From positions 310,001 through 374,000 of the forward strand of contig OZ025661.1 of the NCBI GenBank assembly GCA_964019335.1: a stretch of 64,000 nucleotides of DNA. The letters run 5' to 3'. A program made the position numbers and the translations under genes. Of this stretch, positions 14,261 through 29,200 are shown in pieces. The notes under the pieces were generated by a model. It ran no database searches. It had not been told where the DNA came from and saw only the letters and a list, made by a program, of their open reading frames with translations. Position 1 is the stretch's first letter. Every line of letters begins with the position of its first letter. This DNA comes from Diplonema japonicum (lineage: Eukaryota > Euglenozoa > Diplonemea > Diplonemida > Diplonemidae).

Positions 14261-17200
14261 CAGGATCCCACGATGCCTTGTGCTTTCCAGTAACACTTGC
14301 TGTCTAACAGACAAGGACATTTAGACAAGTCATTACAGTTCTTCTCTACGCAAAGCGAGTTCGTGCTCGCCCACATGCAGCCGCCGTCGGCTTCACATGC
14401 GCTCATATCTTTAATCTTCGCACATGACTCCTCCACGCACATAGCAGGGGAGATGGATGGGCTCCACACACAGCCGTCTTTCCTGTTGCAAGGTAGCTCG
14501 TCCATTACTTCAGTGCATGGTTTCTGCACGCATGTGTCGTTGGCTGTCCATTCGCAGTAAGGATCGGCTGAACACTCTGTCTTTGATGGTTGGGTACATT
14601 TCTTTTCAATGCATCCGCCTGCAGCGATGATCACACTGCCCACAGTCTCGCTGCAGGGGGGTGCAGCAACAGTGCCCCATTCACAGACGTAGCCCTCGAC
14701 ACCCTTGTCGCTGTCAGTACTGATGCTGCTCCATTCCCCATTGGTGTGGAAGTACACACCACCGATGCCAGGCAATGGGTTCTGCGCCATCCAGTTCTCG
14801 TAGGTCAAGGCTGTCCCCGCTTCGGGGCCGGTTGCCCACTGCCATGAACTGGCTTGGTTGGAACCACCAATCCATCCACCACGAGAAACCTGCGACTGCA
14901 CCACTTCAAGCTCTGTCACGCTGGTGATGGTCGCAAGGTATCCTTGCTGCCCCAACGAAGCACGCTGGGCACATGCGCTTTTAGCTGCCGACCACGTGCA
15001 GTCAGGTTGTTTATTGCCGCCTGGCACAGTACACTTAGGATCGAATTTATAGTATTTGTAGAAGTGTCCAGTGGCTTCCGAATAGGCACCCTCACCATAG
15101 TTCCACATTATCCCCCTCTGCAAGCCTGCGCCCGACGTTGTCGTGAAGGTGACCTTTCGCACAGCTTCTGCAAACACGAGCAACGATTGTTTCTGACTGT
15201 TGGCAGACGAAAGCAGCAAAGTGCCCGACTCTGCCGACCACTCAGCTTTCATCGCGTTGGAAGGACAATCAGGACAGGCAAGGGAATCCTTGCCAAGAAT
15301 GTAGTCCGCTTTGTCGATCTTGATACTGACACCCGACACAGTCTCGCCACACCCACCAGGGCACGAGGTCTGGTTGCATGATAGCATCGGGAAGGGGTTC
15401 ATGGGTTCACCTCTAGCATACGTGAGGGCGCTGTCCTCGGAGTTCCAAGTGCAGGAAGTGTCTGTCTCGCATTTATTCTCAGTAGCGTGGTTGCACGGCT
15501 TGGGTTCACAGAGCGACTGGATGTTGTTCCAAACGCAATTGTCAGGGTCGGCAATGCAGCCTGACTCAGTGTCGTGCCTGCAACTCTTGTCAACACATGA
15601 GGTGCCTTCTGTGGTGCACGCTTGGTCGGCGTCGCAAGCAGCGCCTGCGGAGAGTGTGCTGCATGCCTTCTCGGGCTTCTTCACACACAGACTCTTCGAT
15701 GCATCCCACTGGCAACTGTTACCAACATCTGCAGTACAAAGAGGTTCCTCGCAGTGCTGCGTGCACGGTGTGTCACCACACGACACAGTGCCATCGAACC
15801 AAACACAGCCTGGGTCAACATTGCAGGTGCCCATGGTAGTGTGTTGCTTGCATGGCTTCTGTTCACCTGTGCTGCTGCTTCCATTTACGCCAACAACCAG
15901 CTTCCCAAACACACCATTCGGGTTGCAGATGTCGCCAAACACCTTCGTCGGCACCTCGTCGATCATAAGGTTCAGGAAGTGGAGGTCTTGCGGTGATGAT
16001 GTAATGGGTTTCAGTGTCTTTTCAGCCATTGTGTCAACAGCAGAGTGCGCGTCGAACCTTCGCACCACAACACCAAAGACTTGCACCTTGTTCACATCCA
16101 AGAGGGAACGTGCCTGCTGGAGGCTAGTCGTATCGAAAACTTGCCCGTCCGTCACGATGATGAGAACACGTTGTCTCCCGTCTGCAGGCGACGCACGGAA
16201 CATCTCCACAGCCATCCCTAGCCCTGCCTGTAGCATTGTCCCACCACCGTAGTAGTTGTTTTCTTGCCAGTCGATGTCATCACGAAGCTCATAAACATCC
16301 CCAGACAAGCTCCCGCCTGTCCCTGTCCCAGCAGGAGCGGCTTTTGCTTCTGCTTGCCCTGGGTTGGGACCATTTGCATTCGTGCCGGAAAACTGGATGA
16401 TACCGACCCTCACTTTCCCTGTCCCTGGTGCGGCATTTGCCCCCACGGTGCTTGCCTCACCGCTAAGGGGGAGAGCACGCACCCACTCTCTAGTCATCTC
16501 CATAATAGCTTCGAACCCTTGTGGGTGCCGCCCAAAGGACTGACTCATAGAAGCAGACCCGTCAAGCAGCAGGACTAGGTCAAGCGTCGGGCACTGTCCG
16601 TACTTGTCGCTGGTGCAGAAATTCTTATCGCTCCAGAAGCAGTCAACGTCTTTTCTGCACTCGCACTCTTGCAGCCTCCCGCAATCTTTCTCAAAGCACG
16701 ACCCATAATCGTAAACACATGCTGGGTCGCTTTCGCAGGCGGATTTATCGGTTATCTTGGCACAGTATGTCAAGCTGCAAATAGAAGGGGTTACAGAAAT
16801 GTCCCAGTGACACTTGAACACATCGCTGTTGCAGCAGCGCTCAGTTGTGTGTTTTGTACATGGTTTCTCGCTGCAGAGGTTGTTTTGCCACTGGCACCGC
16901 GAGTCGAGCTTGCAGTTAATTTCAGTGAGCAACGGTGTTGTGCTGCACGCCCTCTCGGTACATGACCCGCCACTCAAACACGTGTCCCATTGGCAGCTGG
17001 TGTCGCGTTTGCAGTCTGCTTGTAGATCATACTGGCAGGGTTTCAACTCGCAAGTATTGGAGACGCCTGCCCATATGCAGCCGTCAGTGTCAGCTTCACA
17101 CTCACTTTCTGTGTTCTGGTTACACGGACGTTCTATGCAGCTGCTTGTTCGAAGGTTCCAGTCGCACTGCGTGTCATTTTCGCAGGCAGGTTCTGTGGAG

Positions 17201-20200
17201 TATGCGCATAGGGTTTCCTTCCAGCATGACGGGCTGCTGGAACCAGGTGTTACCACCCATTGGCAGTGATTTACAGTGTCAGCAGTGCACACTGGTTCTT
17301 CGCAGTGCTTCACACAAGACGAATCAACGCACAACCCAGTGGTACTCTGGTACACACACCCAGGGTCACGGGTGCATTCCGTTTGGATGGCGTACTGCGA
17401 ACACGGTTTATGCACACCAGACTGCATCTCCTTCGGCATCAACAACTGTCCCCACTTACTGGTCGGGCCGCACAAACCGCTCAGGACCTTCTCAGGCATT
17501 TCGTCAATCAGCACATTCACGAAGTGGTCGTCGTGCGGGTCTGACGTGAGGGGTTTCAACGTGACCTCCGCGTCAATATCCAGTTGAGTGTGCGCGATCG
17601 CCTTGCGCAACACAACACCGAAAATGTTGACACCGGCTGTCGTCAACGCCGCCTTCGTCGCAGAGAGCAGTGCTGTGTCCTTGATGGCACCGTCAGTGAT
17701 GACCAGCAGCACCTTCTTTCTTGAAGCAGGAGATTCATTGAACATATTGGCCGCCCATTTGAGCCCCGTGTTAATAAAGGTGCTGCCCATGATGTAGTTT
17801 GTTTCATGCCACGTGATGTCGGTTGTGAGTTCAGCAAGATCACCAGTAAGCGACCCACCTGAGCCCACACCAAGAGGTGTTTTGATTGCATCAGAGACTT
17901 GCGGAGCAGGTCCGGAGAACTGGATCACACCCATCCTAATCCCACCGTTGGGGGCGGTGGACGCTTTACCAACACTGTGGTCTTCCCCTGTGAGTGGCAG
18001 AGCCGAGGCCCAGTCTCTAATCATCTCCATCATGGCGTAGAACCCATTCGGATGGCGCCCGAAGGCCTCACTCATAGAGCCAGACCCATCAAGAAGCAAG
18101 ACAACATCTAGCACAGGGCATTGCCCGTACTTACTCTCAACACACTTCTCGGCTTTCACGTCCCAGAAGCATCGCTGTTCCACCTGACAGGCACAGCGGT
18201 CGTTCGTAAACTTGCTGCATTCTTTCTCCAAGCATTTTGTTTGCTGCGCATCCCACTTGCAAGCATCGTCTGCATTGCATGCATCCATGCCTTCGAACTG
18301 CCTGCAATACTTTTCCTTGCACAGCGATGGCGAGGTCACGACATCGTACTTGCAATCAGGATCTTTAGAGCATTCCTTCTCGTTGGGGTACAGTACACAA
18401 GGAGCAATGACGCAGGGTTTTGTTGTCCCTCCTACCCAGTCACAGTATGGGTCAGACTCACAAGCTTCCTCTGTGGTGTACTTGCACTTCTCCGTCGAGC
18501 AGGCTCCGCCCACCATGTCAACAACATCGCCACACTGAGCACCGCTGGCATCTTCCGCTTGGCCATAGTTCCATGCGACCTTCCTCTTGCCAACGTCCAC
18601 AGATGAGGTAGTGAACTCCACACCACGTACTTCAGTAGCAAGCTCATTTGCCGTCTTCCCAGCGGCAGCGAGTAACAGACTTCCCGCTGTCTCGTTCCAG
18701 GCCAGCTGCACACCAGCACTGCAAGTCGGACATGCGAGGGAGTCCTTCCCGATGACATACCCCTCCGTGATGCGGATGAAAACACCTGGCTGGCCAGCAG
18801 TGCAAGGACATCCCGCACCACAAATGGTGTTAATGAACGGATTAGCAGGGATTTTCTTTTCATACGACACTGCACCGGTGGCTGCATTAGAGGCAGCACC
18901 CGAGTACACCAGCCATTCACAGCCGGTTTCTTCGATGCAGTACTGCTTAGAGAGGCTACAAGGGATAGGAGCACAAGTAGGTGTGGGAAGCAGTGACCAC
19001 TTACAACCATCAGGATCTTGCACACAGGCATCTTCATTGTCGTGCACACATGGCTCTACAGTGCACACAGCCGGCTTGCCGACAGCGAAGTCCAAGGAAG
19101 GGGGCTCGCAGACGCATCTCCAGTCACCAGTGCTCGCCAGTGTGGCATTGGGGTCGAAACAGTACTGCTTGCAGCTGAGCGAGGTGCAGTCCATTGTGCA
19201 CTTGTAGGCATTCTTTTCGCATTCGTCTACATCACAAGTGGCAGCCTTTGCTGTCGCAGTACTTGTTGAAGGAGGCGGGCACTGACACACCCAATCGCTC
19301 AGAATGGCAGAGTCCATATTCTTGTCAATGCAAATCTGGCCTTTCTCGCTGCAAGTAGAGTTAGCGCATGTTGGACACACTGCAATGCACTCGTCAAGTA
19401 TACACAATGCGGGTTTTGCAGTAGCTGATCCCACGGCCGGTGGTGCGCAAACACATTCCCAGTCTCCGACCTTACTGCTGTTGGTGTCACGACACAGTTG
19501 CCCTTTCGAAGTGCACGTCCCTGCGTGTTCATCACACTCGTCAACTGCGCACCGTGCTGCCTTCGCTGTTTCCTTGCCCTGCAGTGGTGGTGCGCAGTTG
19601 CACGTCCAGTCACCAGTGCTGCCCACAGCTGTGTTCGGGTCGAAGCAAGTTTGAAAACAATCAGGCGATCCCGGTCGGCAGTCAATAGTACACTTGTAGC
19701 CATGCTCTTTGCACTCGTCAAGATCGCACGCAGCTGGCTTAGCCGTTGCCTTGTGAGTCGATGGTGGTGGGCACTTGCAGACCCAGTCATTGATGCTTGC
19801 GGCTGCAGTGTTCATATCTTCACATTCCTGCCCTTCAACAGAGCAAGTACCCATGGCACAAGAGATACACGTGGAGATGCACTCATCTAGCAAGCACAAG
19901 GCAGGCCTCTTTGTTGCACTACCGGTTGCTGGCGGAGTACACACACACTCCCAGTTTCCAAGCACAGCCTTGTTGGGGTCATTGCATAACTGTCCTTCAA
20001 TAGTGCACACGGTGCCCTTATCATTACACTCATCATACTCACACGAAGCAGGCCCTGCCACTTGTTTGCCGATTGACGGCGACGGACAGATGCACTCCCA
20101 ATCGCCTGTGCTCCCCGAGGTTGGGTTCGGATCGTAGCAAATCTGCTGACAATCCATCGTCCCGGCAGCGCACGATTGTGTGCAATTCTGATTCAGGCAT

Positions 20201-23200
20201 TCGTCATGGTCGCACACAGCAGGCTTGCCAGTGGATGTGTGGTTGGACCCGCCAGTGCACTTGCACGCCCAATCGCTTGTGCTTGAGGGGCTCAAGTTCA
20301 TGTCGATGCATTCTTGCCCAGCAGCGCTGCATGTAGTCCCTGAGCAAGTTGCACAGGTTAATGTGCATTCATCATAAACACAGTCTGCTGGCATTGCCGT
20401 GGCGTTGCCTGTACTAGGTGCTCTGCACACGCACATCCAGTCACCTATTTGAGTCAGGTCAGGGTCTTGGCAGTCCTGATCCATAGCCAGGCAAACAGCG
20501 CCGTTAAATTCACATTCGTGGACAGTGCATGAAGGCACCGCAGCACCTGTGTTCTTTCCAATAGCTGGGCTTTTGCACTCACACTGGAAATCGGATGGTG
20601 TGCCACAAACTGTATTCGGGTCGTAGCATGTCTGGTTCGCAGCACTACAGATAACATCGTTGACACACTCATCACAGACACACTGCGCAGGCTTACCTGT
20701 GGCTGTTTGTGTGGATGGTGACGGGCATGTGCACGTCCAGTCGCTAACGCTTGTTGCTGCAGTATTCGGGTCATTACAGGATTGACCTTGTGCCTCGCAG
20801 ACACCCTTCCCACAGGTAGTGCACGTTTCGATACACTCGTCTAACACACATGAGGCTGGCGATGCAGTGGCGATACCTGTGCTAGGTAGTGCACATTCAC
20901 ACTGCCAGTCACCGAGTTTCTTCAGATCAGGATCCTTGCACGTCTGACCTTTTGAAACGCACACTGCGCCATTGTCATCACACTCGTTGACCGTACAAAT
21001 GGCAGAAGTGGCAACGGCAGTACCCGTGTAGGGAGCGTAGCATTCGCATATGTAGTCATTGCTGGCGTTGCAAGCCGTCTTTGGATCGTAACAGGCCTGT
21101 TCGGCCTTGGCACAGGTCGGGTTTGTGAGACACTCGTCGCACACGCATGTGGCTGCCTTAGCTGTCGCTGAACCAACGCCAGGTGAAGGGCACGTGCAAA
21201 TCCAATCGGACAGCGCGTGTGCGTCAGTGTTGGGATCAAGACATGTCTGCCCAGCATTGGTGCACGTCCCCTTCGCGCAGGTGGCACAGTTCTCGACACA
21301 CTCATCAACCTTACACTTGGCAGGACCGCCAAGCTGTGCTGTACCACTCGGGCAGACACATTGCCAATCACCCAAAGCCGGCGACAGGTCAGCGCACGCC
21401 TGACCTTGAGCACTGCAGATGTTCGTAGGTGCCGACACCGTTTGCGCACATGTAGGACAGGTCTCAATACACTCATTGAGCACACATGACATGCCTGCGA
21501 CCCCCCCATTTGTTGCTGTGCCGTTGTTGCCCTTGAACGGCGGCGTACACATGCAATTCCAGTCGCCGACAGATTGCGGATTGGGAGTAGGGTCGTCGCA
21601 GATGTGCCCCGAGGTGCTGCATTTCACTGCTTCCGGGTCGGTTTCACACTCCCCAGGGTAGGTGCATTCCGCAGGCTTCATTATGCCCGCCAATTGCTTC
21701 ACGGCAGGAGGAGACACGCAGCGACACTCCCAGTCGTTAATACTGCTCAGTGTCGGGTTTGGGTCCACGCACTCCTGGCCATGTTTTGTACACACCTCTT
21801 CGTTAGCGGCAGTGCTGCACTCATCTACAACACAAGGCGATGCAACACGTGCCACTGCAAAGCCTTTTGCAGGGGTGGGGCAGGTACAAACCCAGTCCTT
21901 TACGGACTGAGGGCTGATGTTCGGGTCGTAACAGGTTTGGCCCTGCGCAGAGCACGTACCCTGGGAGCATGTGTTGCAAAGAGAAGTACATTCGTCAAGG
22001 ATGCACTCGGCCGCATTTGCCACGGCATAGCCGTGTGCAGGCGGTTTGCAAGTGCACGTCCAGTCGCTCGTTGACGTGCTACCTTTGTTCGGATCTTCGC
22101 AGATTTGGTCTTTCTGTGTGCAAGCACCATTCGAACACGTTGGGCAGGCAGCCACACACTCATCTAGCAGGCAACTTGCTGGCTTCGTAACAGCAAACCC
22201 CGTGAGGGGTAAAACACACCTACATTCCCAGTCGCCTGTACGTGTGCCATTAGGATCAAAGCAAGTCTGGCTTTGCACCTCGCAAGTGTCCTTGTGCGTG
22301 AGGCACTCATCAACATCACAGGTAGGTACAGGGGCCATGAGGTTCAGTGGCTTGGTGGAGGGCGGAAGACACGCGCACGTCCAGTCGCTTAGAGTTGCCA
22401 TGTTCGGGTCGTTGCAAGTTTGCGTCGCGTTTGTGCAGGCGCCATTAGAGCATGTTGGGCAGCTTGCTACGCACTCGTTTATCAAGCATACAGCTGCGTT
22501 AGCCATCGCCTGTCCCATGAAAGGCGCCTTGCACGTACACGTCCAATCATTCGTCGACAACGCGGAGATGTTCGGGTCCTCGCACAGTTGACCGGCTGCG
22601 CTACAGACACCCAAGCCGCATGTCGGCCCTGTGCATGCAGGCGAGCACTCGTTAAGTAAGCATTCAGCAGGAGTGGCCGTGGCACTGCCGTTCATGGGGG
22701 GCTTGCACAGACACTTCCAGTCATTTGGCGTTATTGCGCTTGGGTCAAAGCAAGTCTGTCCCATGTTCTTGCAAATGTCGCCATGCTTAGTGCACTCGTC
22801 CTCGTCGCATCCCATGACAGCAGCTGTGAGGGCAGACTTATTCATTGGTGGTAAACATGAGCACTTCCAGTCCGAGAGCACTGACGTATCTGGGTCGTAG
22901 CACGTCTGGTTTTTGGAGCTACATGTGTCTCCGGCACATGTCGGGCATGTTGCCTTGCACTCATCAAGAACGCACACTGCAGCATTTGCCACAGCTGAGC
23001 CGTTTTTAGGGGGAGGGCATGTGCATGTCCAATCGCTCGTCGAAGTCACCAACTGATTGGGGTCGTTGCATGTCTGCCCTTGAGAGGTGCAGGTCGTACC
23101 GGCACATGTAGGACACGCATCTACGCACTCGTCGAGCATGCAATCTGCTGGCATCGTGACCCCAACACCAGTCATCGGCAGCTTGCAGTGGCACTCCCAG

Positions 23201-26200
23201 TCGTTGGGCTTCACCAGGTTAGGGTCAACACACGTTTGGTTCTTGTTTGTGCACACTGTCCCGTGAAGCTGGCACTCATTTATGTCACAGGAAGGCACAG
23301 GCCCCCCCAAGACTGCTGCCTGCGAAGGTGGCGGGCAGTTGCACGTCCAGTCGCTGAGCTTTGCAAAGTCTGGGTCATGGCACGTCTGGTTCTTTGTGGT
23401 GCACTTGCCATTAGAGCACGTGGGGCCAGTGCATGTTTCAAGACACTCGTTCAACTGACAGGTTGCTGCTGCTGCGACTGCGACACCGACGTAAGGACTC
23501 TTGCAGGTGCATGTCCAGTCGTATGTTGAATGTGCAGCAGTGTTGGGATCAAGACAATCCTGCTGCTTGTCGGTGCACGTCGTGTTTGCACACGAGGGAC
23601 ACGTACTGACACACTCGTCGATTATGCAAAGGGCTACGCTTGCTGTTGCTGAGCCAGTGAGTGGGAGCTTGCATTTACAGGTCCAGTCGCCTAGCGTGCT
23701 CAAATTCGGATCAAAGCAAGTCTGATCGGAATTCGTGCAGGTTGTCCCGTGAAGGGTACACTCGTTGACATCGCAATTCGCGGCAGCGGCAGCAACAGCA
23801 CTGTTGTTCGAGGGAGGTGGGCAGGTGCACGTCCAGTCCTTCAGCGTCGTCTTATCAGGGTCGTAACACTTCTGATTCTGGCTGCTACATGTTGTGCCTG
23901 CACACGTTTGACAGGATTCTACGCACTCATCGATTTGACACTGCGCTGCATTAGCAACAGCAGTGCCAGTATACGGTACGGGGCACGTGCACGTCCAGTC
24001 ACTGAGGTGCGTGACACTCGGGTTCGGGTCAAAGCACTCTTGGTTCTGACTTGAACATGTGTCGTTTGCACAAGTAGCACATTTGACTTTGCATTCGTCT
24101 AACACACACACGGCAGGTGCTTGTGACGGCTGGGTAGAAGGGTCCCTCACTGCTGGAGGGTCGCAGTCGCAGTACCAGTCGTCCGTGCAGGGTGCAGGCG
24201 TGGGGTCCACGCAAAGCTGGTTCACATTCCCGCACGTTACAGCGCCTTTCGAACCTTGGGAACACTCGTCATGCTCGCAGAGCTTGCTGCCTGCATTCCA
24301 TGCGCAATTAGGGTCCGCTTGGCACATCATTTTGTTAGTCGCATCATCGCTTGTTGTGTAAGAACATAAACAGGTGGGGTCTGGTGCTTTCAAGCATATG
24401 GTGCCGTTCAACCAAGTGCAGTTGTTGTTTTTGTCACCAAGGCATGCTCCTTGATCGCAGTTCTTCATGCAAGGGGTATTCAAACACTCGGACCCGACGT
24501 CCGACCAGATACAGCCAGGGTCTTTTGAGCAAGTCCCCTGAGTCTTGTAATCAGGACATGGAAGGTGTATGCCAGTCGACGGGACAGGGACACTCTTCAC
24601 AATGAGGTGTCCCCATGGCCCGTTGGGGTCGCAGACTTTGATGAGCAGGTCGGGCACTTCGTCGAGCTGCACATTTGCAAAATGCTCATCGTGCTTGTCA
24701 GACGTGATGGGCTTGAGGGTGGCCTCGGCATCCCAGTCGGACTTCGTGTGCTGTATCTCCCTTCTGATGACAATTCCAAAGACCTGGACTTGTTCCTTGT
24801 CCAGCTCAGCCCTTGCAGGCCCCAATGTTTTAGGATCAAATATCTTCCCATCGGTGAAGACGAACAGCACGCGCTGCCTTCCGTCAATAGGCGACTCGTG
24901 GAATATGTCCGCCGCTTCTTCCAACCCCAGCTGGATCATCGTCCCCTTTGAGATGTAGTTCTTCTCGTGCCAATCGATATCCTCTTCCAGTTCATTGAGA
25001 TCGCCTGACAGACCGCCGCTTGCTCCTGTGCCATCTGGTGTGGTTTTCACCATGCTTCGCTTATAGTTGATGCCGGAGAACTGAACAAACCCAACACGCA
25101 CACCACCGTTGTCCTTCTTGGAATTGATACCCACCGAAGCCGGTTCACCGTTCAGCGGCATCTTCTCAACCCAGTCACGGAGCATCTCCATGAAGGCGAA
25201 GTACCCATGCGGGTGAGCTCCGAACTTCTTCGACATCGAGACAGACCCATCGATGATGCACACGATGTCTAGTGTTGGGCATTTTGCCACCTCCACCGGG
25301 ACACACGTGCTTGTGATTGCTTTCCAGTAGCACTTCTCATGTTGGTTGCAAGGGCACGTAGTAGGGAACTTGCTGCAGTCGAGGGTTGTGCACGAGTTCG
25401 TTGTGGTGTTGTACATACAGTCGCTCTGGTCCTCACACTTCTTCGCGTCCGTGATCGCGGGGCATTTCTTCATCTTGCAAATTGAAGGCGAGCTCGTCAC
25501 GTCCCATTTGCAAATTTTATTGTGGTCGCAGCACAGCTCGTCCCTCAGCTGCGCGCATGGTTTGTCCGTACAAGTGCTGCCTTTGTCGTCCCATTGGCAG
25601 TACGCATCCGACGCACAGGGGCTTTTCGCGTTGTGCTTGTCACATCCCTTGAACATGCACGACTGCTGAGTGGTGTTCCCGCACAACGGGTAGTCCCATT
25701 TGCAGTTCGGGTCTGCAGTGCAGGTAGTCCTGAACGCCGAGGTGCACGGTGCTACGACACATGACTTGACACCATTCTGGTCTACCCAAGCACATCCCGC
25801 ATCGTCGACTGCGCAGTCAGCTTCCTGCTTGTTTGATGTGCAGGGGGGGGCAAGGCAGAGACCATTCTGCCACGAACAGAGATCTGGTGATTTCAGACAG
25901 GAACCTGAATCTGTGTACGCGCAGATAGTCTTCTTCCAGCAGTCCGTGTTGTTCCATGAGCAGAGGTTTGTAGTGTCCTTCACGCAAGTTGCGTTGTCGC
26001 AGTGAGTGATGCACGGAGAGTCTGTGCACTCGTCGCTTGCTACGGACCACTCGCAGCCGGGGTCTGCAGTGCAGCCATGGGCGTCGGCATGGTGCGGGCA
26101 AGGGGCATGGATGCCCGCCTGGCTGCTGGGTGGCTTGCTGACGATGAGTTTCCCAAAAAGCCCGTTGGGGTCGCACACGTCGCTCAGCACAGAGCCCGCG

Positions 26201-29200
26201 ACTTCGTCTATCATAATGTTCTGGAAGTGGTCGTCGTGCGGATCGGAGGTGATGGGCTTCAAGGTTTTCTCTGCATCGTAGTCCGCCTTCGTGTGTTTCG
26301 TCCACTTCCTGATTACAATACCAAAGGTCTGCACATCCTCACCGTTGAGAACGGCCCTCGCAGGGGCTAGCTTGTCGGGGTCAAAAATCTTACCGTCAGT
26401 AAAGATAAGCAGCACCCGCTTGCGGACAGCATGCTGGTGCGCCTTGTCGAACATATCACCCACCCAGACCAGACCCTTCTCAATCATTGTCCCTCTATTC
26501 AAGAACTCGTCCTCGTGCCAGTCGAAGTCGTCTTCAAGCTCATCCAAGTCACCTGACAGCCTGCCCTCAGTACCAACTCTGCGTGGTGTCTTAATAGCTG
26601 TTGCTTTCCCCGCGTAGTTCTTCTTTCGGTTCTGTCCTGAGAATTGGATGATTCCGATTCTGATGCCGCCTGTGGCAGGCCCTGCAACGGTGCCTTGCCC
26701 AGCCCTTTCACCAGTGAGCGGAAGTGACTCTGCCCAGGTTCTGAGAATCTCGATCAAGGCGTAGAACCCATGCGGATGGTTCCCGAACTTGGAAGCCATG
26801 GACCCAGAGCCGTCTACCAACAGGACGATGTCCATCACAGGGCACTCGCCGAAGGTCATCTTCACACACTTGTTGTTGAGGTCGTCCCAGTAGCACTCTG
26901 GGTGGGAACGGCACGGACACTTATCAAGCTTGTTGCAGTCTAGATCGACACATCTGTCTTTTGCCGCATCCCACATGCACTCGTTGTCGGTATTGCAGCC
27001 GGTTTTGTGCCCTGCTGTGGGGTAGGTCTTGGTGCAGTATTTCTCCTCACACACAGCATTCTTCAAGTCCCAGTAACAGCCGTCCATGTGATCACAGCAC
27101 TTCTCAGTTGGGTACTGCGCACATCTGCTGAGCTCACAAGTGAGAGAGCTGGTCCAGATACAAATAGGATCGGCTTTGCAGAAAACTTGTGACTGATGGT
27201 CAGCACTGGTGCATCTCTTTGCGATGCAGATCTGATCATTTACGTTCCCGCAAGCATGGTTCCATTCGCACTTAGAGTCTGCGTCGCACTGTGGTTGGTC
27301 GGGGTAGTAGCATGGTGTGGGCACGCATGTTGCAGCGGGTTGGATTGTCGTATCCCACGTGCATTGCGGGCCGAGGAGATCGCACTCGTCTGGCGCTGAT
27401 GCACTGCATGGTTTGTCAGTGCAACGAGGGTTCTGCGTCGCATCCCAAGTGCATTTCGCATTCATGCAGTCTGATTGGGTGAGATGATCATTGCAGACCG
27501 ACTTGTGACAGGTGTTGTTCGCATAGCGGCAGCTGTTGACAGGATCGCTGACGCAGTCCTGCTCAGAGCAGTGCTTGAAGCATGGGTGGTCATCGCAGCT
27601 CAACGTGAGGTCCACCCACTGACAAGTCGAGCGTGCCGAGCAGTCAGACATCCCCTGGATGACGGAGCATGCCGGTTCTGAGAATTTCGATGTGCTGCTC
27701 ACAATGAGTGAACCGAACAACCCGTTGGGGTCACAGATGCCGTCCAGCACATCATGCGCCTCATCAATCGTCATCATCAGCGCATGCGTTGCCTTGTCAT
27801 CAGACACGATCTCCTTCAGCACCTTATGGTTAGCCTGCTCGTCTTTCGTCGCTGAAGTCCCCCTCGTCAGGACAATACCAAATGTCTTCACACCCTCTGA
27901 GGCCAGAATCTTCCCAGCAGGAGCCAGCGCTCCCCTGTCCATGATCATCCCGTCGGTGAAGATGAGCAACACTTTCTGTCTGTGCGGGGGTGACGCTTTG
28001 AATACTTCTCCAGCGAACTCCTCAGCTTCCTTGACCAGTGTCATTGGCCTGCGCTGCACTCCCTGGTGCCACGACAGGTCGGCCTCAAGCTGGGCGACAT
28101 CGCCAGTGAGCTTTCCACAGTTGTCAGCGAGCTGCGCGGTGCCACCAATATTGTCAACGCTGTTCGTGGGGATCCCGTCACCTTTAGCGACAGCAGGCGC
28201 GCAGGCACATGCAGGGCACTCAGCAACCCTTACGCCAGTGTCCCATTGGCTGAAGGCGACACGCAGCTTTCCGCCTGTTGCGACAGAAGGCACACTGGCC
28301 TTCTCTCCCGTCAGCGGTATTGTCTTCACCCAGTCGCGCAGCGCCTCAACAAGCCCATCGAACCCAGTGGGGTGCGTTCCAAACCTGTTGCTCATGGAAG
28401 TCGATCCATCAAAGGCAACCACGATGTCAAGGTCGGGGCACTGCGCAAAGCGCTGGTCCACACAGGTGGGAGAAGAAGTTGTCTTGTCCAGCTCGCACTT
28501 GGCATCCGCTTTACAAGCGCACATCCAGTCAGGTCCGTAGGCACTGTTGTAGTCGGGGCATGTCTTGTCTTTGCACTTATTCTGCGTGGAATCCCAAATG
28601 CAGAGGTTTTTATTATCCTTGTTACAACTTGTCTGAGTGGCGTGGGTCTTGAAGCAGTAGCTTTCTATACAACCACCACAGCCGGTGATGTCCCAGTGGC
28701 AGTCACTGTCAGTATTGCAAGATGCCTCTGCCGTGTACTGGTTGCACTTCGATTCGGTGCAAGGGGGGGAACCTGAAGATGCCCATTTGCAAGCCGCTCG
28801 TGTGGTGCAAGTATTTTCCATCGTCTCGGAGATGCAAATCTGCTTGCGACAGTTACCGTACTGTGTGTTCCATACGCAGCCATCAGGGCTTGTCTCACAA
28901 GCAGCTTTATTGTCGTGTGTGCAGGTCTTGGTCACACACTCTGCCGCATCACAGTCCCAGTTGCAGGTGCCACTGACGTGATTCAGGCATGGCAGCTCGG
29001 AAGTGATAGATGTGCAGTCAGGTGTTTTCGGTTTGCACTTGTTCGTGTTAGTGTCCCACATGCAGTTGTCGTCTGCATCACAGGTGCCTTGAGAGAAGTG
29101 AGAGCATTCCTTCAGGTTGCATTTCGCTGGGCTGGCAGTCGTGTCCCATTCGCACAGGTCGTCTGGGTCGTTGTTGCACTCCGCCTGCGTGTCGTAGTCG

